Shown: piece by piece, positions 12,351 to 26,796 of the stretch
How positions within the stretch are numbered: the stretch's first letter is position 1
How the letters are laid out: each line of letters starts with the position of its first letter
NCBI GenBank assembly: GCA_011316305.1
Contig: SAUG01000050.1
Location: 1 to 64,000, forward strand
Source of the DNA: Rusavskia elegans
Lineage: Eukaryota > Ascomycota > Lecanoromycetes > Teloschistales > Teloschistaceae
DNA: 64,000 nucleotides
Direction of reading: 5' to 3'
Program-made: the position numbers and the translations under genes
Notes under the pieces: model-generated
What the model saw: only the letters and a program-made list of their open reading frames with translations
What the model was told of the DNA's origin: nothing
The model's database searches: none

Positions 12351-14625
12351 TTTTATTTTTTATATATCTATAATTCTTTAAAAAATTTATGATTAAAATT
12401 AATAGTAATATTTATAAAAATTTTATTTAGATTTAGAAATTATATAATTTTCTAATATCTAATATTATTTATATATTATTTTTTATATTTTTTTATTTCT
12501 ATTAACTTTTATAGAGAAATATTTTAAAAATAAAAAAAATAAACTTTTTTTTTAATATTATAGGTATTTTTAATAAATATTCTAAAACTCGCTATTATAT
12601 TAAATTTTTTTTTAATTTTAAAAAAAAATTCGTAATAAATATTTAATTTAAAAATCAGATTTCCGCCGATTTTTTAATAAATAAAAATATTTTATTATTT
12701 AATAGTAATATATATTTTCTAGATTTAATAAATTTAATAATCCGGTTATATTTTACTTTTTTATTAGTTTTATACTAGCTACGTAAAAGGTATCTATTAA
12801 ATTAATATCTAGATTTAATTCGGATAATTTAGATTAAATTTTAAAAGATTTTAATTTTTTTTAATCTATTAAAAATATAGAATTCTAAAAAAAATCTAAT
12901 TAAAAGTTTCTTTATTACTATTTTAATATATTTCTAATAATATATTTATATTATAAATTATTTCCGGTTCCTTTAATAGTTTTACTAAATTTTATTTTTT
13001 AGTAACTATTTTATTCTATAATATTAAAGATAGATATTTATCGAATTTTTTATTTTTAGATTAAATACTAAATATTACGTCTAGTATTTCTTTATTTTAA
13101 TCTATTTAATTTAATTTATAATATTCGATTTTATCTATAGTTTTAGTTATATTTTAGTATATCTTTCTAATATAGTTTATTTAAAGCTTTTAAATTATTT
13201 TTTTATTTTTATTATATTTTTTAGTAAATTATTAGAAAAGATAATAATATTTTTTCTAAATTTTTATTTTCTAAACTTTTCTATTTTCTTTAAATTTATT
13301 ATTTAAATTTTTAATTTTTTTATAATTTATTATTAAAACGATATCTATTTTTTAATATAAAAAGTATATAGGCTAGAAAATATATTATTTATAGTTCTAT
13401 TTTTTTATCGATAGTACTTTTTTTTATTCGTTTTTTAAAATAATATAACTTTTTTAACTTTTAATTATAATAAAATTTATTATTCTAATTAATTTATATT
13501 TTCTTTTAACTTCGATATTAAAAATTTTATTATTATTTATTATTTTTCTATAGAAATTTTTTTTAATTTTATTATAAAATCCTTTTATAATTTTATTATC
13601 TTCCTTTCTATTTATAAAAGCTATTATTTATTAATTTCCGATTTCAACTTTAAATACTATTATAAAGGGGTTTTTAGTTTTATATAATTTAAAATCGATT
13701 ATTAGTTTTACTTTTTATATTTTTTTTAGTTTTTTAAAATAATATTCTATCCTTTTTTTATCTAATAAATAGATAGAGTAAATATTATTATAATAGGCTA
13801 ACTAACTTTTCGCTATATATTTATTAAATAATTTTTCTATTATTTTTAAAAAATATTTAATTACTTTAATTATTTCTTTAATTAAATAATTTTTTTTAAA
13901 GTATTCTATTTTTCTATATAAATAATAAACTTTAATTTTTAATTTTTTAATTTTAATAATATTAAATTTTATTAGATTTCCTTTAAACTTTTTTTTAATA
14001 GGTTCTATTTTATTAAATATCTATTTATCTAAATATATTTTATACTATCTAGTATCGATTTTTATTATAAATTTAATAAAATCTATTAATAAATCCGGTT
14101 TTTTAATCGCTACTATAGTATTTTTAATTTTTATCTAAAATTCTTTATAGAAATAAACTTTTAAAATTAAATCTTTCTAGTCTATTTTATAAACTAATAT
14201 TCTAAACTAAATAGTATAGATAATTACTAATTTCTACTATTTTAGAACTATTAGTTTTCTATCTATTACACTATTTTTATTATTATTTCTAAAGGCTTTT
14301 TTTATAGCTATAATAGGATTACCGAAAATATAGAAAATCTATAATATTTTATCTTTTTTCTATCTTTCCGGATTATTAAAATAATTTTCTATTCGGGGCT
14401 ATATCTAATTAAAAATAGTCTTTTTAAAATATAATATTATAAATAGAATTTTAACTTTTTATTTAGAAACTAGTTTATATATAATATAAAATAGATATTT
14501 ATCTAAATAATCTATAGTTTTAAAAATTCTTTATTTCTACTATAGATATTTAGTATTACTATTTTAATAGTATCGCTTCGATCTATAGATCGGGATAACG
14601 AAACTAATATAATAAATTATTAAAA

Positions 14626-15034
14626 TATAATATTTTTATATATTAGAAAATATTATATTCGAGCCTAGCTATAGCTATAGATATAGTCCGAACTATTAAA
14701 TAGTAAAGGAATTCTAGCGTAGATTATTATAACTAATTCTATATAGCTATAGAGATACGGTTATATTATTATAAAGAATTTTTATTATAAAATAATTAAA
14801 ATAAAAATAGTAGATATATATTTAATAATTATATTAATAACGAATAAAAGTAACTATTTATAGAAATAATAAACAATATATATAATAAAAATAACCGTAA
14901 AAACCGATAGATAGTTATCTATTGAAAATTCTATTAGAAAAAGCGGCTATAGTAGCTATAGACGGCTATAGACGATTAGGCTCGTTTACCTAATTAATCC
15001 TTTTAGAAATCTCTGTAAAATCGTGGACGTAATA
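14626..15034 (-). repeat. Right LTR of G (5' LTR in element sense)
   Basis: 409 bp, directly followed by the TAACT duplication. Confidence 0.85.
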
Positions 15035-15039
15035 TAACT

Positions 15040-17118
15040 ATCCGTTTCTATAATAGCGTTAAAGCTTCGAATATTAATTACTATTCGTTCTTTTTTTATA
15101 CTATCTAGAAAAGTCTTCTATACTACGAAAATAGAATATATAAAAGATATTAGCTATTCGAAATATTCTATTTTATTTTATTTATAGAATTTATTAAAAG
15201 TTTTATTAAATTTAATACGGTCCGTATAATTTAGATTATAAATTTTTAAAAGCGTAAATTTCGCTTTTTCTTTTAGAAATATTAGTATCTATTCCTCTTT
15301 AGAAATATCTACTATAGTTTTTTAATCGATAAATATATTTTAGTATTTTTTAGTAACGGTAGCTAGCTATTACGCTACTAGTAGTTCACCGTAAACTATA
15401 ATATTTTTAAATAGGCGATATTCTAATTTAGAATTAATAGATATAGTAGAAAAGGTTAATTTAGTAAATTCGATATTTTTAACTAGATTCGCGCTAAGTT
15501 TTACTAAACTTTTACTAAAATTTACTTTATTAACCGGATAGAAAATATTTTGATTTATTAGAATATTCCGCGTACTAATTATATTAGGTAATTCTAGACG
15601 ATATACGGTTCTATTTTATATAACCGCGGTAGTAGCGAATATCGCTATAATTCTAATAGCTATCTTTTTTACTAATTTTTTAATAGTATATTTAATAGTA
15701 CTTTATATTAATTTTGCTATAGGCGAAAATAGATTAAAAGCGGTAGTATAGTATCTTTTATATCGATTTTTAATAAATTTTCTAAACCGAGTTCGTTTAG
15801 ATAAAACTATCGGCAAGTAGCTTATATTATAGATATTTACGAAGCTAAATAAAACGTCGACTATATAGATAAAAGCGCTACTATTAGAATTAAAGTTTAT
15901 TTTCGGAATTAACTTTAATTTAGATTCGAAAAAGAAATTACGGTTTCCGGAAATATCGCTTCGATATTATACTAGAACTCGTATAATTCTATTAGATTTT
16001 AAAATAATATTACTTTAAATTCTAATAGTATATTTAAAGTTAGACACTTTATATATATAGGAGTTAAAATTAACTTTAAAGTTTTTATAACTACCGATAA
16101 TAATTTACTATTTTTAATAATCTAGGATTATTTCTTCCGGAATTAAAATATTTATATCTAGTAATAGATTAATTTATAGATTTTTAATAATATAGATCTT
16201 CTTTATAACTTCTATAATAGCTAAATTACCTTTTAGATAGAAAATAAAAATAGTAAATTTATCGGTTCGATAGATTTATTCGTCTATACTATAAATAAAA
16301 ATCTTCTTTAATAGTTTTTTAATTTCGATACTTTTTAAAATAAACTTTCTATCGGCTATTAATATTATATATTCTAAATTAGTATATACGTCTTTAGCGT
16401 TAGATATATCCGGGCGGAAAGCTAATAGAAAAACGGTATAATAGAAATGTTTAAAAATTAAACCAGTTTCTATAATCTATTCGCTATTTAAAATAATTAC
16501 ACGAGATATAAAAGTATTTTTATTATTAGAAAACTACTTATCGGTAATAAATATTTATATTTCGGTTTTATTACTTTCCGTATTCTAATAAAACGGTTTT
16601 AAAATATTTAAATAATTTATTACGTAACTCGAATAAAACGTTATATTTCTAATACGAATATAAAACCTTTAGTTTAATATAGATGAAATTTTGGCTAACT
16701 TTTTTATATTCTAATTTTTTATAAACTCTATTATAGTATTCGATTTCTTTATTATAAAATTCGGCGGACCTATTACTATAATATCTATAGGCGGGATTCT
16801 ATTCGGTATATTAGATATAAACTTTCTTTATAATAGAATAATCTTCGCTATATACGTTTTTATAAACTCCTATTTAGTAGATTTATTAAAACGGAGCTAA
16901 TAGCGTTAAACGTTAGAAATTTAAACCGAAATAAAATCTTTTTTAAAACTAGTTATTATAAGGTTTTTAAGATCTATTACTATATACTAACGTAGAGTTC
17001 TGCTATATTAGAAAAAAATTCCTTTATAGATTTCCTAATTTATTTACGAATATAAAGCGAAAGAAATTCGCGCTGTTTTAGATAAAAGGCGCTTCTAGTA
17101 GATTCCTTTTAATAAAAG
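15040..17118 (-). pseudogene. Internal segment of F, gag/protease side
   Basis: This is the F interior between insertions G and E. Stop-filled minus-strand frames are consistent with gag to early pol of F by position. I could not read a diagnostic motif here. Confidence 0.45.
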
Positions 17119-17527
17119 TATTACGTCTACGACTCTATAGAAGTTTTCTAGAAAAATTAATTAAATAAGCGAACCTAATTATCTATAGCCGTCTATCGCC
17201 GCTATAGCCGCTTTTTCTAATAAAATTTTTAGTAGATAGCTATCTGTCGGCTTTTATAGCTATTTTTATTATATATATCGTTTATTATTTCTATAGATAG
17301 TTTTTTTTTTAGTTATTAATATAATTATTAAATACGTTTCTATTATTTTCTTTTTAATTATTTTATAATAAAAATACCTTATAATATTATAACTGTACCT
17401 CTATCGTTATATAGAATTAATTATAATAATTTATACTAGAACCCCTTTATTATTTAATAGCTCGGACTATATCTATAGTTATAACTAGGCTTAAATATAA
17501 TATTATCTAATATATAGAAATATTATA
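17119..17527 (+). repeat. Left LTR of E
   Basis: 409 bp, family LTR. Confidence 0.83.
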
Positions 17528-18050
17528 TTTTAATAATTTACTATATTAATTTCGTTATCCCGACCTATAGATCGAAGCGATACTATTAAAGTAGTAATAC
17601 TAAATATCTATAAAAGAAATAAAAGATCTTTAAAACTATAGATTATTTAAATAAATATCTACTTTATATTATATATAATCCAGTTTCCGAATAAAGTAAT
17701 AAAAATTCTATTTATAATATTATATTTAGGCGGGGCTGCCTTTAATTAGATATAGCTTTAAATAAAAAATTACCTTAATAACTCGGAAAGATAAAAAGAA
17801 GATAAAATATTATAGATTTTCTATACTATCGATAATTTTATTATAGCTATAAAAAAAACCTTCGGAAATAATAATAAAAACAGGATAATAGATAGAAAAC
17901 TAATTGTTTTAAAATAATAGAAATCGGTAGCTATCTACGCTATTTAGTTTAAAATATTGGCTTATAAAATAGACTAGAAAGATTTAGTTTTAAAATTTTA
18001 TTTCTATATATAACGTCCCTGTATATTAGAAGGCGTTACGTTCGAGCCTA

Positions 18051-18943
18051 TCTTAGCGGCAACCGTATGTCCTACGATAATCTATCGATATTTTATTGAT
18101 TTAAAATTAGAGAAAATTAGAAATTAATTAAAGATTAACGATATAATAATTATTAGTTTATTATAAAAAGAAATTATATATAAATTAATAAATAGTTCTA
18201 ATAAATTAATAGTATTTATTAAAATTCTAATCTAAAATAAAATAAAATAAAATTAAATTCGAAATTAATTAAAAACAGATTAATAATATAATATAACTAT
18301 TAGTTAACGAAAAGTTAATAAATAGTTAATAGAAAGTTAATAGAAAGTTAATAGATAGTTATTAAATTTATTACTAAAATATTCAATTTAAATAAATAAT
18401 TATCTTTATTTTTAACTATCCGTAGTATTAGTATAGATTAGATAGATAATTCAATTCCATATCACGTGACTCTCTGAATCTTATCTAGTAAAATCTCGAT
18501 TACTAAGCAGTTCAGAGTTCGAATCCCGCGAAAACTGAACCTCTTTTTTGGAAATTTTCATCCGATTTTTACGGCTCCTATAGAGTAGCTAGAGTTCTAA
18601 AATCGACGGATTAGGCTAGAAGATTACGTGATCTATAGGTTCGCTTAGTTTGTTTATTAATAATATTGAATATTATAGAATTAATTCGTAGTTAATTAAA
18701 TATTGAACGAATGTTGAACGAATATTAACGAGAAATTAATCGACAATTCGTCGAAAACAGCTGGTTTAAACGAACTAAACCTAATTCGGAGTTCTATATA
18801 ACTAGAAATCGACTATTTAGTTTATTCTAATTCGTTATTTTCGGAATATCTATAACTAGTTCTCGAGAACTAACTGTTTTTAGCGAATTTATCGTAGATT
18901 TATCGTAGACAGATTGTTGTAAAACATACGGTTGCCTCTAAGG
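18051..18943. mobile_element. TA-flanked MITE (893 bp) in an LTR
   Basis: Inserted in the left LTR of C with TA on both sides (18049-18050 and 18944-18945). The ends are inverted repeats: left CTTAGCGGCAACCGTATGT, right the complement with one mismatch in the first 19 bases, similarity extending to about 30 bp. The centre has an array of GTTAATAGAAA-like units (about 18300-18365) and a B-box-like stretch. No ORF. A TA duplication suggests mobilisation by a Tc1/mariner-type transposase, which is not in the window. Confidence 0.78.
18515..18546 (+). other. B-box-like stretch followed by a T6 tract
   Basis: GAGTTCGAATCC (18515-18526) resembles a Pol III B-box, and TTTTTT follows near 18545. No convincing A-box or acceptor stem lies upstream. 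It may be a tRNA relic carried by the MITE. Confidence 0.25.
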
Positions 18944-19636
18944 TAGCTATAGCCGTAGACGTAGTCCGAACTATTAAATAGTAAAGGAATTCTAGTATAG
19001 ATTATTATAACTAATTCTATATAGCCGTAGAAATATAGTTATAATATTATAAGGTATCTTTATTATAAAATAATTAAAAAGAAAATAGTAGAAATATATT
19101 TAATAATTATATTAACGACTAACGAGAAAATCTATTTATAGAAATAATAAATAATATATATAATAAAAGTAGCTATAAAAGCTAATAGATAGCTATCTAT
19201 TAAAAGTCCTTTTAAAAAGGACGGCTATAGCGGCTATAGACGGCTATAAATAATTAGGTTCGTTTATTTAACTAATTTTTTTAGAGAACCTCTATAGAAT
19301 CGTAGACGTAATACGGTTTCTTTTATATCGTTTTTCTAAACCTTTTTAGCGTTTTTTAGATATATTTAAGGTATTTTTTTAGTTTTTAAATATTTTCTTT
19401 ATCGGGAAATTCCTTCTATTTTACTAGAAATTCGTCCGTTTCTTTTCTTTTATCTAAAATCTTTTTAACCTCGTATTTTTTTCGCTTCTAATAGTACCAG
19501 TCTTTTACTAATAGAATACGTTCCGGTACTTTTTTTAGTAAATCTATATAGAATTTAGAAAAAATTCCTATTATTAAAAGTTTCAGGTATACTATTATTT
19601 CTTTAATATTTTAAATTTCGAAAGTTCCTACGTACG

Positions 19637-19948
19637 TATAACGTTCCTATATATCAGAGGGCGTTACGTTCGAGCCTAGCTACAGCCGTAGATATAATCC
19701 GAACTACTAAATAGTAAGGAAATCCTAATATAAATTATTATAACTAATTTTATATAGCCGTAAAAATACGGTTACGATATTATAAAGTATCTTTATTATA
19801 AAATAATTAATAAAAGAATAGTAGAAACGTATTTAATAATTATATTAATAATTAACGAAAGAATCTATCTATAAAAATAATAAATAATATATATAATAAA
19901 AGTAGCTATAAAAGCCGACAGATAACTATCAACTAAAAATCCTTTTAG
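19637..19948 (-). repeat. Truncated left LTR of B
   Basis: About 312 bp of the 410-bp LTR. The break falls in the stretch CTTTTAG, after which interior sequence starts. Confidence 0.7.
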
Positions 19949-22058
19949 CTCGCTATTATATTAAATCCTTTTTTAATTTTAAAAAGGAAATTTATAATAA
20001 ATATTTAGTCTAGAAGTCAGATCTCCGCCGATTTTTTAGTAAATAAAAGTATTTTATTATTTATTATCGCGTTTTAGATAAATATAAAAGTAATTTTATT
20101 ATTTAAAAGTAATATATATTTTCTAGGTTTAATAAATTTAATAATCCGATTATATTTTACTTTTCTATTAGTTTTATACTAGCTATATAAAAGGTATCTA
20201 TTAAATTAATATCTAGATTTAATTCGGATAATCTAGATTAAATTTTAAAAGATTTTAACTTTTTTCGATCTATAGAAAATATAGGGTTCTAAAAAAAATC
20301 TAATAAAAGACTTTTTTACTATTTATTTTTATATATTCTAGTTATATATCTATATTATAAATTATTTCTGGTTTCTTTAATAGTTCTACTAAATTTTATT
20401 TTTTAGTAACTGTTTCGTCCTATAATAATAAAGACGGATACTAATTAAATTCTTTATTTCTAGATTAAATACTAAATACTAGGTCCGGTATTTTTTTATT
20501 TTAGTTTATTTAATTTAGTTTATAGTATTCGATTTTATCTATAGTTATAATTATACTCTAGTATATTTTTCTAATATAATCTATCTAAAGTTATTAAATT
20601 ATTTTTTTACTTTTATTATATTTTTTAGTAAATTATTAAAAAAAGTAATAATAATTTTTCTAAACTTTTATTTCTTAAACTTTTCTATTTTCTTTAAATT
20701 ATTTATTTAAGTTTTTAATCTTTTTATAATTTATTATTAAAACTTTATCTATTTCTTTATATAAAAGGTTTTTAAAAATTAGAAAATATATTATTTATAG
20801 TTTTAACTTTTTACTAATAGTATTTTTTTTATTAATTTTTTTAAAATCGATTTTTTCTATTTGTTTCCTAAAATAATATAATTTTTCTAACTTTCGATTA
20901 TAGTAAAATTCGTTATTTTAATTAATCTATATTTTATTTTAACTTCGATATTAAAGATTTTATTATTATTTATTATTTTTCTATAGAAATATCTTTTAAT
21001 TTTATTATAGAATCTCTTTATAATTTTATTATCTTTCTTTCTATTTATAAAAGCTATTATTTATTAATTTCTAATTTTAATTTTAAATACTATTATTAAA
21101 GGTTTTTTCGTTTTATATAGTTTAAAATTAATTATTAGCTTTATTTTTTATATTTTTCTAGATTTTTTAAAATAATATTCTATCCCTTTTTTATCTAATA
21201 GATAGATAGAATAATTATTATTATAATAGGCTTACTAGCTTTTCGCTATATATTTATCTAGTAATTCTTCTATTATTTTAAAAAAATATTCGGTTATTTT
21301 AATTAGCTTTTTAATTAAATAATTTTTTTTAAAATATTCTATTTTTCTATATAAATAATAAATTTTAGTTTTCGATTTTTTAATTTTAATAGTATCGAAT
21401 TCTATTAGATTTTTTTAGATTTTCTTTTAATAGATCCTATTTTACTAAACGCCTATTTATCTAAATATATTTTATACTATCTAGTATCGATTTTTATTAT
21501 AAATTTAATAAAATATACTAGCGAATCCGGTTTTTTAATCGCTACTATAGCTTTTTTAATTTTTATCTAGAATCTTTTATAGAAATAGGCTTTTAAAATT
21601 AAATCTTTCTAGTCTATTTTATAAATAAATATTCTAAACTAAATAATATAAATAGCTATTAATTTCTACTATTTTAAAACTATTAGTCTTTTATCTATTA
21701 CTCTATTTTTATTATTATTTTCGAAAGCTTCTTTTATAACTATAATAAAATTACCGAAAGTATAGAAAATCTATAATATTTTATTTTTTTTCTATCCTTT
21801 TAGATTATCGAGATAATCTTCTATTTAAAGCTATATCTAATTAAAATTAGTTTTTCCTAGATATAATATTATAAATAGAACTTAAACTATTTTAATTAGA
21901 AACTGGTTTATATATAATATAAAATAGATATTTATTTAAATAATCTATAGTTTTAAAGATTTTTTATTTTCTTTATAGATATTTAGTATTACTATTTTAA
22001 TAATATCGTTTCGATCTATAGATCGGGATAATAAAACTAATATAGTAAATTATTAAAA

Positions 22059-22467
22059 TATAATATCTTTATATATTAGAAGGTATTACGTTTAAATCTA
22101 ATTATAGCTATAAATATAATCCGAACTACTAAATAGTAAAGAAATTCTAGTATAGATTATTATAATTAATCCTATATAGTTATAGAAATATAGTTATAAT
22201 ATTATAAGGTATCTTTATTATAAAGTAATTAATAAGAGAATAGTAGAGACGTAGTTAATAATTATATTAATAACTAATAAAAGAATCTATCTATAGGAAT
22301 AATAGGCGATATATATAATAAAAATAGCTATAAAAGCCGACAGGTAATCGTCTACTAAAAGTTCCTTTAAAAGGATAGCTATAGTAGCTATAGGCGGCTA
22401 TAGATAATTAGGTTCGCTTACCTAACTAATTCTTCTAAAGAACCTCTATGGAATCGTGGACGTAACA
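22059..22467 (-). repeat. Right LTR of B
   Basis: 409 bp, ending GTAACA before GTACG. Confidence 0.83.
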
Positions 22468-23862
22468 GTACGGTTTATCGAGCTTTTTATCTATCAAATT
22501 TTTAGTTAAAAATAGTATTTTATCTCCTTTATTAATATCGTAATATCTTTTCGACTTGTCTATTCTTTATTTAACTCTTTTCTTTACTATCTAGATTTTT
22601 GTCTTTATTTTATTCTAGTTATCTTTTATTTTATTAATAAATAACTGCGCCGCAGGGTTTTTTATATCTAAATATACTTTTCTCCGAATAGTATTTCTAT
22701 AAAATAGTTCGTCTAGCGTTATCTAGATATTTTTATTATATAATAAATTAATTACTATTTATACTATCGGAAAAAATTAGATCTAATTTTTTTCTTTATC
22801 CGAATAATAGATTTTAAAGTAAATTTCTAGGATTTAATTTATTCTTTTTATTTATCCGTCTATTTATAGATAGAACAATATTAATATAGCGTATTCCGTT
22901 TCTACTATTTATATTAATCCCTTTATAAAATTTAAAATAAATAATTTATTTTTATCTAAAATAATCTTTTTTATAATTTTATTTTCGTAAAATACCGTTT
23001 ATAGTAATAGAAAGGCGAGCTATTCTGCTAGTATCGTTATTTTATATAGTATAAATCTTATATATTTCGTAAATTTATTAATAATTATTACTATTATATT
23101 ATATAATATCTATATATATAGATCAACCGATTCTAGTAATCCTATAACGAAGTCTAATATAATTTATTAATAAGATATACTTAGTATTTATATTAGCTAG
23201 AGTTTTTCTACTAGTTTCTAACGACTTTTTTTTACTATTATATATTTCGGGCAGTTTTTAATAAATTCTTTAATATATTTTTTAAGTACTAGTATATTGA
23301 TTTTTTTTTAAATTCTTTTTAATATTTTAGTAATTTTTTAATATCCAGTTATCTTAGAATTATATATTTATTAAATTATTTCGCTTATTTCTTCTAAAGT
23401 TTCGGCTTTTTCTAAAATATTTTCTATCCTTTTTAAAAGAGATTTGGATATTTTTTTAATAGTTTCGTAATCTACTTTTCTATTTAAAATATCCGTAACC
23501 GTATTATCGGTACCTTTAATATATTTTATTTTAAAATCGTAGTAGATTATTTCTTCTACCTACTTTATTTATCGTTATTTAAGTTCTTTATTAACTAATA
23601 AAAATAAAAGGTTTTTATAGTTAGTATATACTACTACTTTTTAATTTATTTTATTTATATATATTTTTCAATATACGAAGTTTATAATAATTATAAATAT
23701 TTTTTTATCCGTCGTTATATAGTAAACTTCTACTAGTATTAACTTTCTAAAATAATATCTAAATAGTTTTCCTTTCTAAAAGATATAAGATTCTATCGTT
23801 CGGTCTAAAATATTTATATAAAAGATAATCTGCTCGCTAGAATTAAATATCGCTAGAGTTTC

Positions 23863-24272
23863 TATTACGTCCGCGATTCCACAGAGGTTCTATAGAAGGA
23901 TTAGTTAAATAAACGAGCCTAATTATCTATAGCCGCCTATAGCCGATATAGCTGTCCCTCCTAATAGAACTTTTAGTAGATAGCTACCTGTCGGCCTTTA
24001 TAGCTATTTTTACTATATATATCGTTTATTATTTCTATAGATAGTTTCTCTTATTAATTATTAATATAATTATAAAATATATCTCTATTATTTTCTTTTT
24101 AATTACTTTATAATAAAGATACCTTATAATATTATAACCGTATCTTTATAGATATATAAAATTAGTTATAATAATCTATATTAGGACTCCTTTACTAGTT
24201 AGTAGCTCGGACTATATCTACGGCTATAGCTAAATTTAAATATAATACCCTTTAATATATAGAGACGTTATA
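23863..24272 (+). repeat. Left LTR of D
   Basis: 410 bp, family LTR. Confidence 0.83.
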
Positions 24273-26796
24273 TTTTAATAATTTACTATATTAGTCTCGT
24301 TATCCCGACCTATAGATCGAAGCGATACTATTAAAATAGTAATACTAAATATCTATAAAAGAGATAAAAGATTTTTAAAACTATAAATTATTTAGATAAA
24401 TATCTATTTTATATTATATATAAATCAGTTTCCGAATAAAATAATTAAAGTTTTATTTATAATATTATATCTAGGAAAAGCTATTTTTAATTAGGTATAG
24501 CCTCGAGTAAAAGATTATCTTAATAATCTAGAAGGATAAAAAAAAAATATTATAGATTTTCTATATTTTCGGTAATTTTATTATAGCTATAAAAAAAGCC
24601 TTTAGAAATAATAATAAAGATAGAGTAATAGGAAGAAAACTAATAGTTCTAAAATAGTAAAAATCGGTAACTATCTACGCTATTTAGTTTAGAACGTTAG
24701 TTTATAAGATAGATTAGGAAGATTTAGCTCTAAAAGCCTATTTCTATAAAGAATTCTAGATAAAAATTAAGAAAGCTATAGCCGCGATTAAAAAACTAGA
24801 TATACTAGTAGATTTTATTAAGTTTATAATAAGGATCGATACTAGATAATAAAAAATATACTTAAATAAATAGGCGTTTAGTAAAATAGGACCCGTTAAA
24901 AAAAAGTCTAGAAAAGATCTAATAGAATTTAATACTACCGAAACTAAAAGATTAAAAACTAAAGCTTATTATTTATATAGAAAAATAGGATACCTTAAAA
25001 GAAATTACCTAACTAAAAAAGTAACTAAAATAACTAAATATTTTTTTAAAATAATAGAGGAATTATTCTATAAATATATAATAAAGAGTTTATTAGCCTA
25101 CTATAATAATACTTGCCCTATCTATCTATCGGATAAGACGGGAACAGGATATTATTCTAGAAAACTAAAAAAAATATAGAAAATAAAGCCGATAATCGAT
25201 TTTAAATTATATAAAACCGAAAAACCCTTTATAGTAGTACTTAAAATTAAATTCGGAGGTTAATAAATAATAGCCTTTATAAATAGGAAAAAAGATAATA
25301 AAGTTATAAAAGGATTCTACGATATAATTAAAAAATATCTCTATAGATAAATAACTAAAGATAAAAAAATCCTTAATATCGAAATTAAAATAAAAAATAG
25401 ATTAATTAGAATAATAAGCTTTACTATTATTAAAAGTTAAAAAAATTATATTATTTTAGGAAATAAATAGAAAGAATCGATTTCGGAAAAACCTATAGAA
25501 AAAAGTACTATAAATAAGAAAATAGAACTATAGACGATATATTTACTAGTTTATAAAAATCTTTTATATAAAGAAATAGACGACGTTTTAGTAATAAATT
25601 ATAACGATATTATTAAATTAGATAAAAGTTTTAAAAAAGGCGGAAAAGTCTAGAATATAAAGATTTAGAAAAAATATTACTATTTCTTCCAGTAACTTAC
25701 TAAAAAATACTATAAAAATAAAGAAATAATTTAATAGCTTTAGATAAACTATATATAGAAAGTATACTAGAATATAGTTAAAGCTATAGATAAAATCGAA
25801 TACTATAAACTAAATTAAATAGATTAAAATAAAGAAATACCGGACTCGGTACTTAGTATATAATCTAAAAATAAAGAATTCGATTAATATCCGTCCTTAT
25901 TATTATAGGATAAAATAGTTACTAAAGAATAGGATTTAGTAGAACTATTAAAAGAACCGGAAGTAATTTATAATATAGATATATAAACCTTATAAAAATA
26001 AAGGTAAAGGAATTTTTAACTAGACTTTCTTTAGATACCTACGTTCTCTATAGGTTAAGAGAAGTTAAAATCTCTTAAAAACTAATCTAAATTATCCGAA
26101 TTAAAACTAGGTACTAATTTAATAGAAGCCTTTTATATAGCTAGCGTAAAACTAACGGAGGAGTAAAATATAACCGGATTATTAAACTTATTAAAATAAA
26201 ATAAAACGCGTTATTTCTAAATAATAAAATTACTTTTACGTTTATCTAAAACGCGATAATAAATAATAAAATATTCTTATTTACTAAAAAGTCGGCGGAA
26301 ATCCGATTTCTAGGCTAAACGTTTATTATAAATTTCCTTTTTAGAATTAAAAAAGGATTCGATACGATAACGAGCCTCGGAATATTTATTAAAAATACTA
26401 GTAATATTAGAACGGAATTTATTCTTTTTATCTTTAAAACGCTTCCCTATAAAGGTTAGTAAAATAAAAGAAATAAAAAAATAATATATAGATAGTATTA
26501 GATATTAGAAGATTATATAATTTCTAAACCTGAGTATATTTACTATAAATATTACTATTAACCTCGACTTTATATTCTTTTAAAAGATTACGAGTATATA
26601 AAAAATAAGAAAAAGATATTATAATTTCTTTTAACTAAATATAATAAAAGAACTTTAACCGGTTTCCTCGCTAAAAACGTATTATAAAGATATCGAAAAG
26701 ATAAAATAGAAAAGAAAAAAAAAAAGAAGGAAAATACTCTTTTTATACCTTATAAAAAGATTATATACTAGGTAAAAAGCGATATAGAAGAGGCTA

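Larger units (their letters stand above)
7357..15034 (-). mobile_element. LTR retrotransposon G (gag-type), with H and a SINE inside
   Basis: Inserted in F with target duplication TAACT (7352-7356 and 15035-15039). The left LTR is 7357-7359 plus 11333-11738, cut three bases from its end by element H. The right LTR is 14626-15034. Without H and the SINE it is about 3.26 kb, matching A. Minus-strand reading gives the same Gag knuckle relic (near 13905-13945) with ligands changed to Tyr. Confidence 0.85.
18009..19313 (-). repeat. Left LTR of C, split by MITE
   Basis: 410 bp after removing the MITE and its TA duplication. Confidence 0.83.
19637..22467 (-). mobile_element. Deleted gag-type element B
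   Basis: Target duplication GTACG (19632-19636 and 22468-22472). The right LTR is 22059-22467. The left LTR stops near 19948 and joins directly to interior sequence, so the LTR end and adjacent interior are missing. Net length is 2.83 kb against about 3.3 kb for relatives. Same Gag-type interior on the minus strand. Confidence 0.82.
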
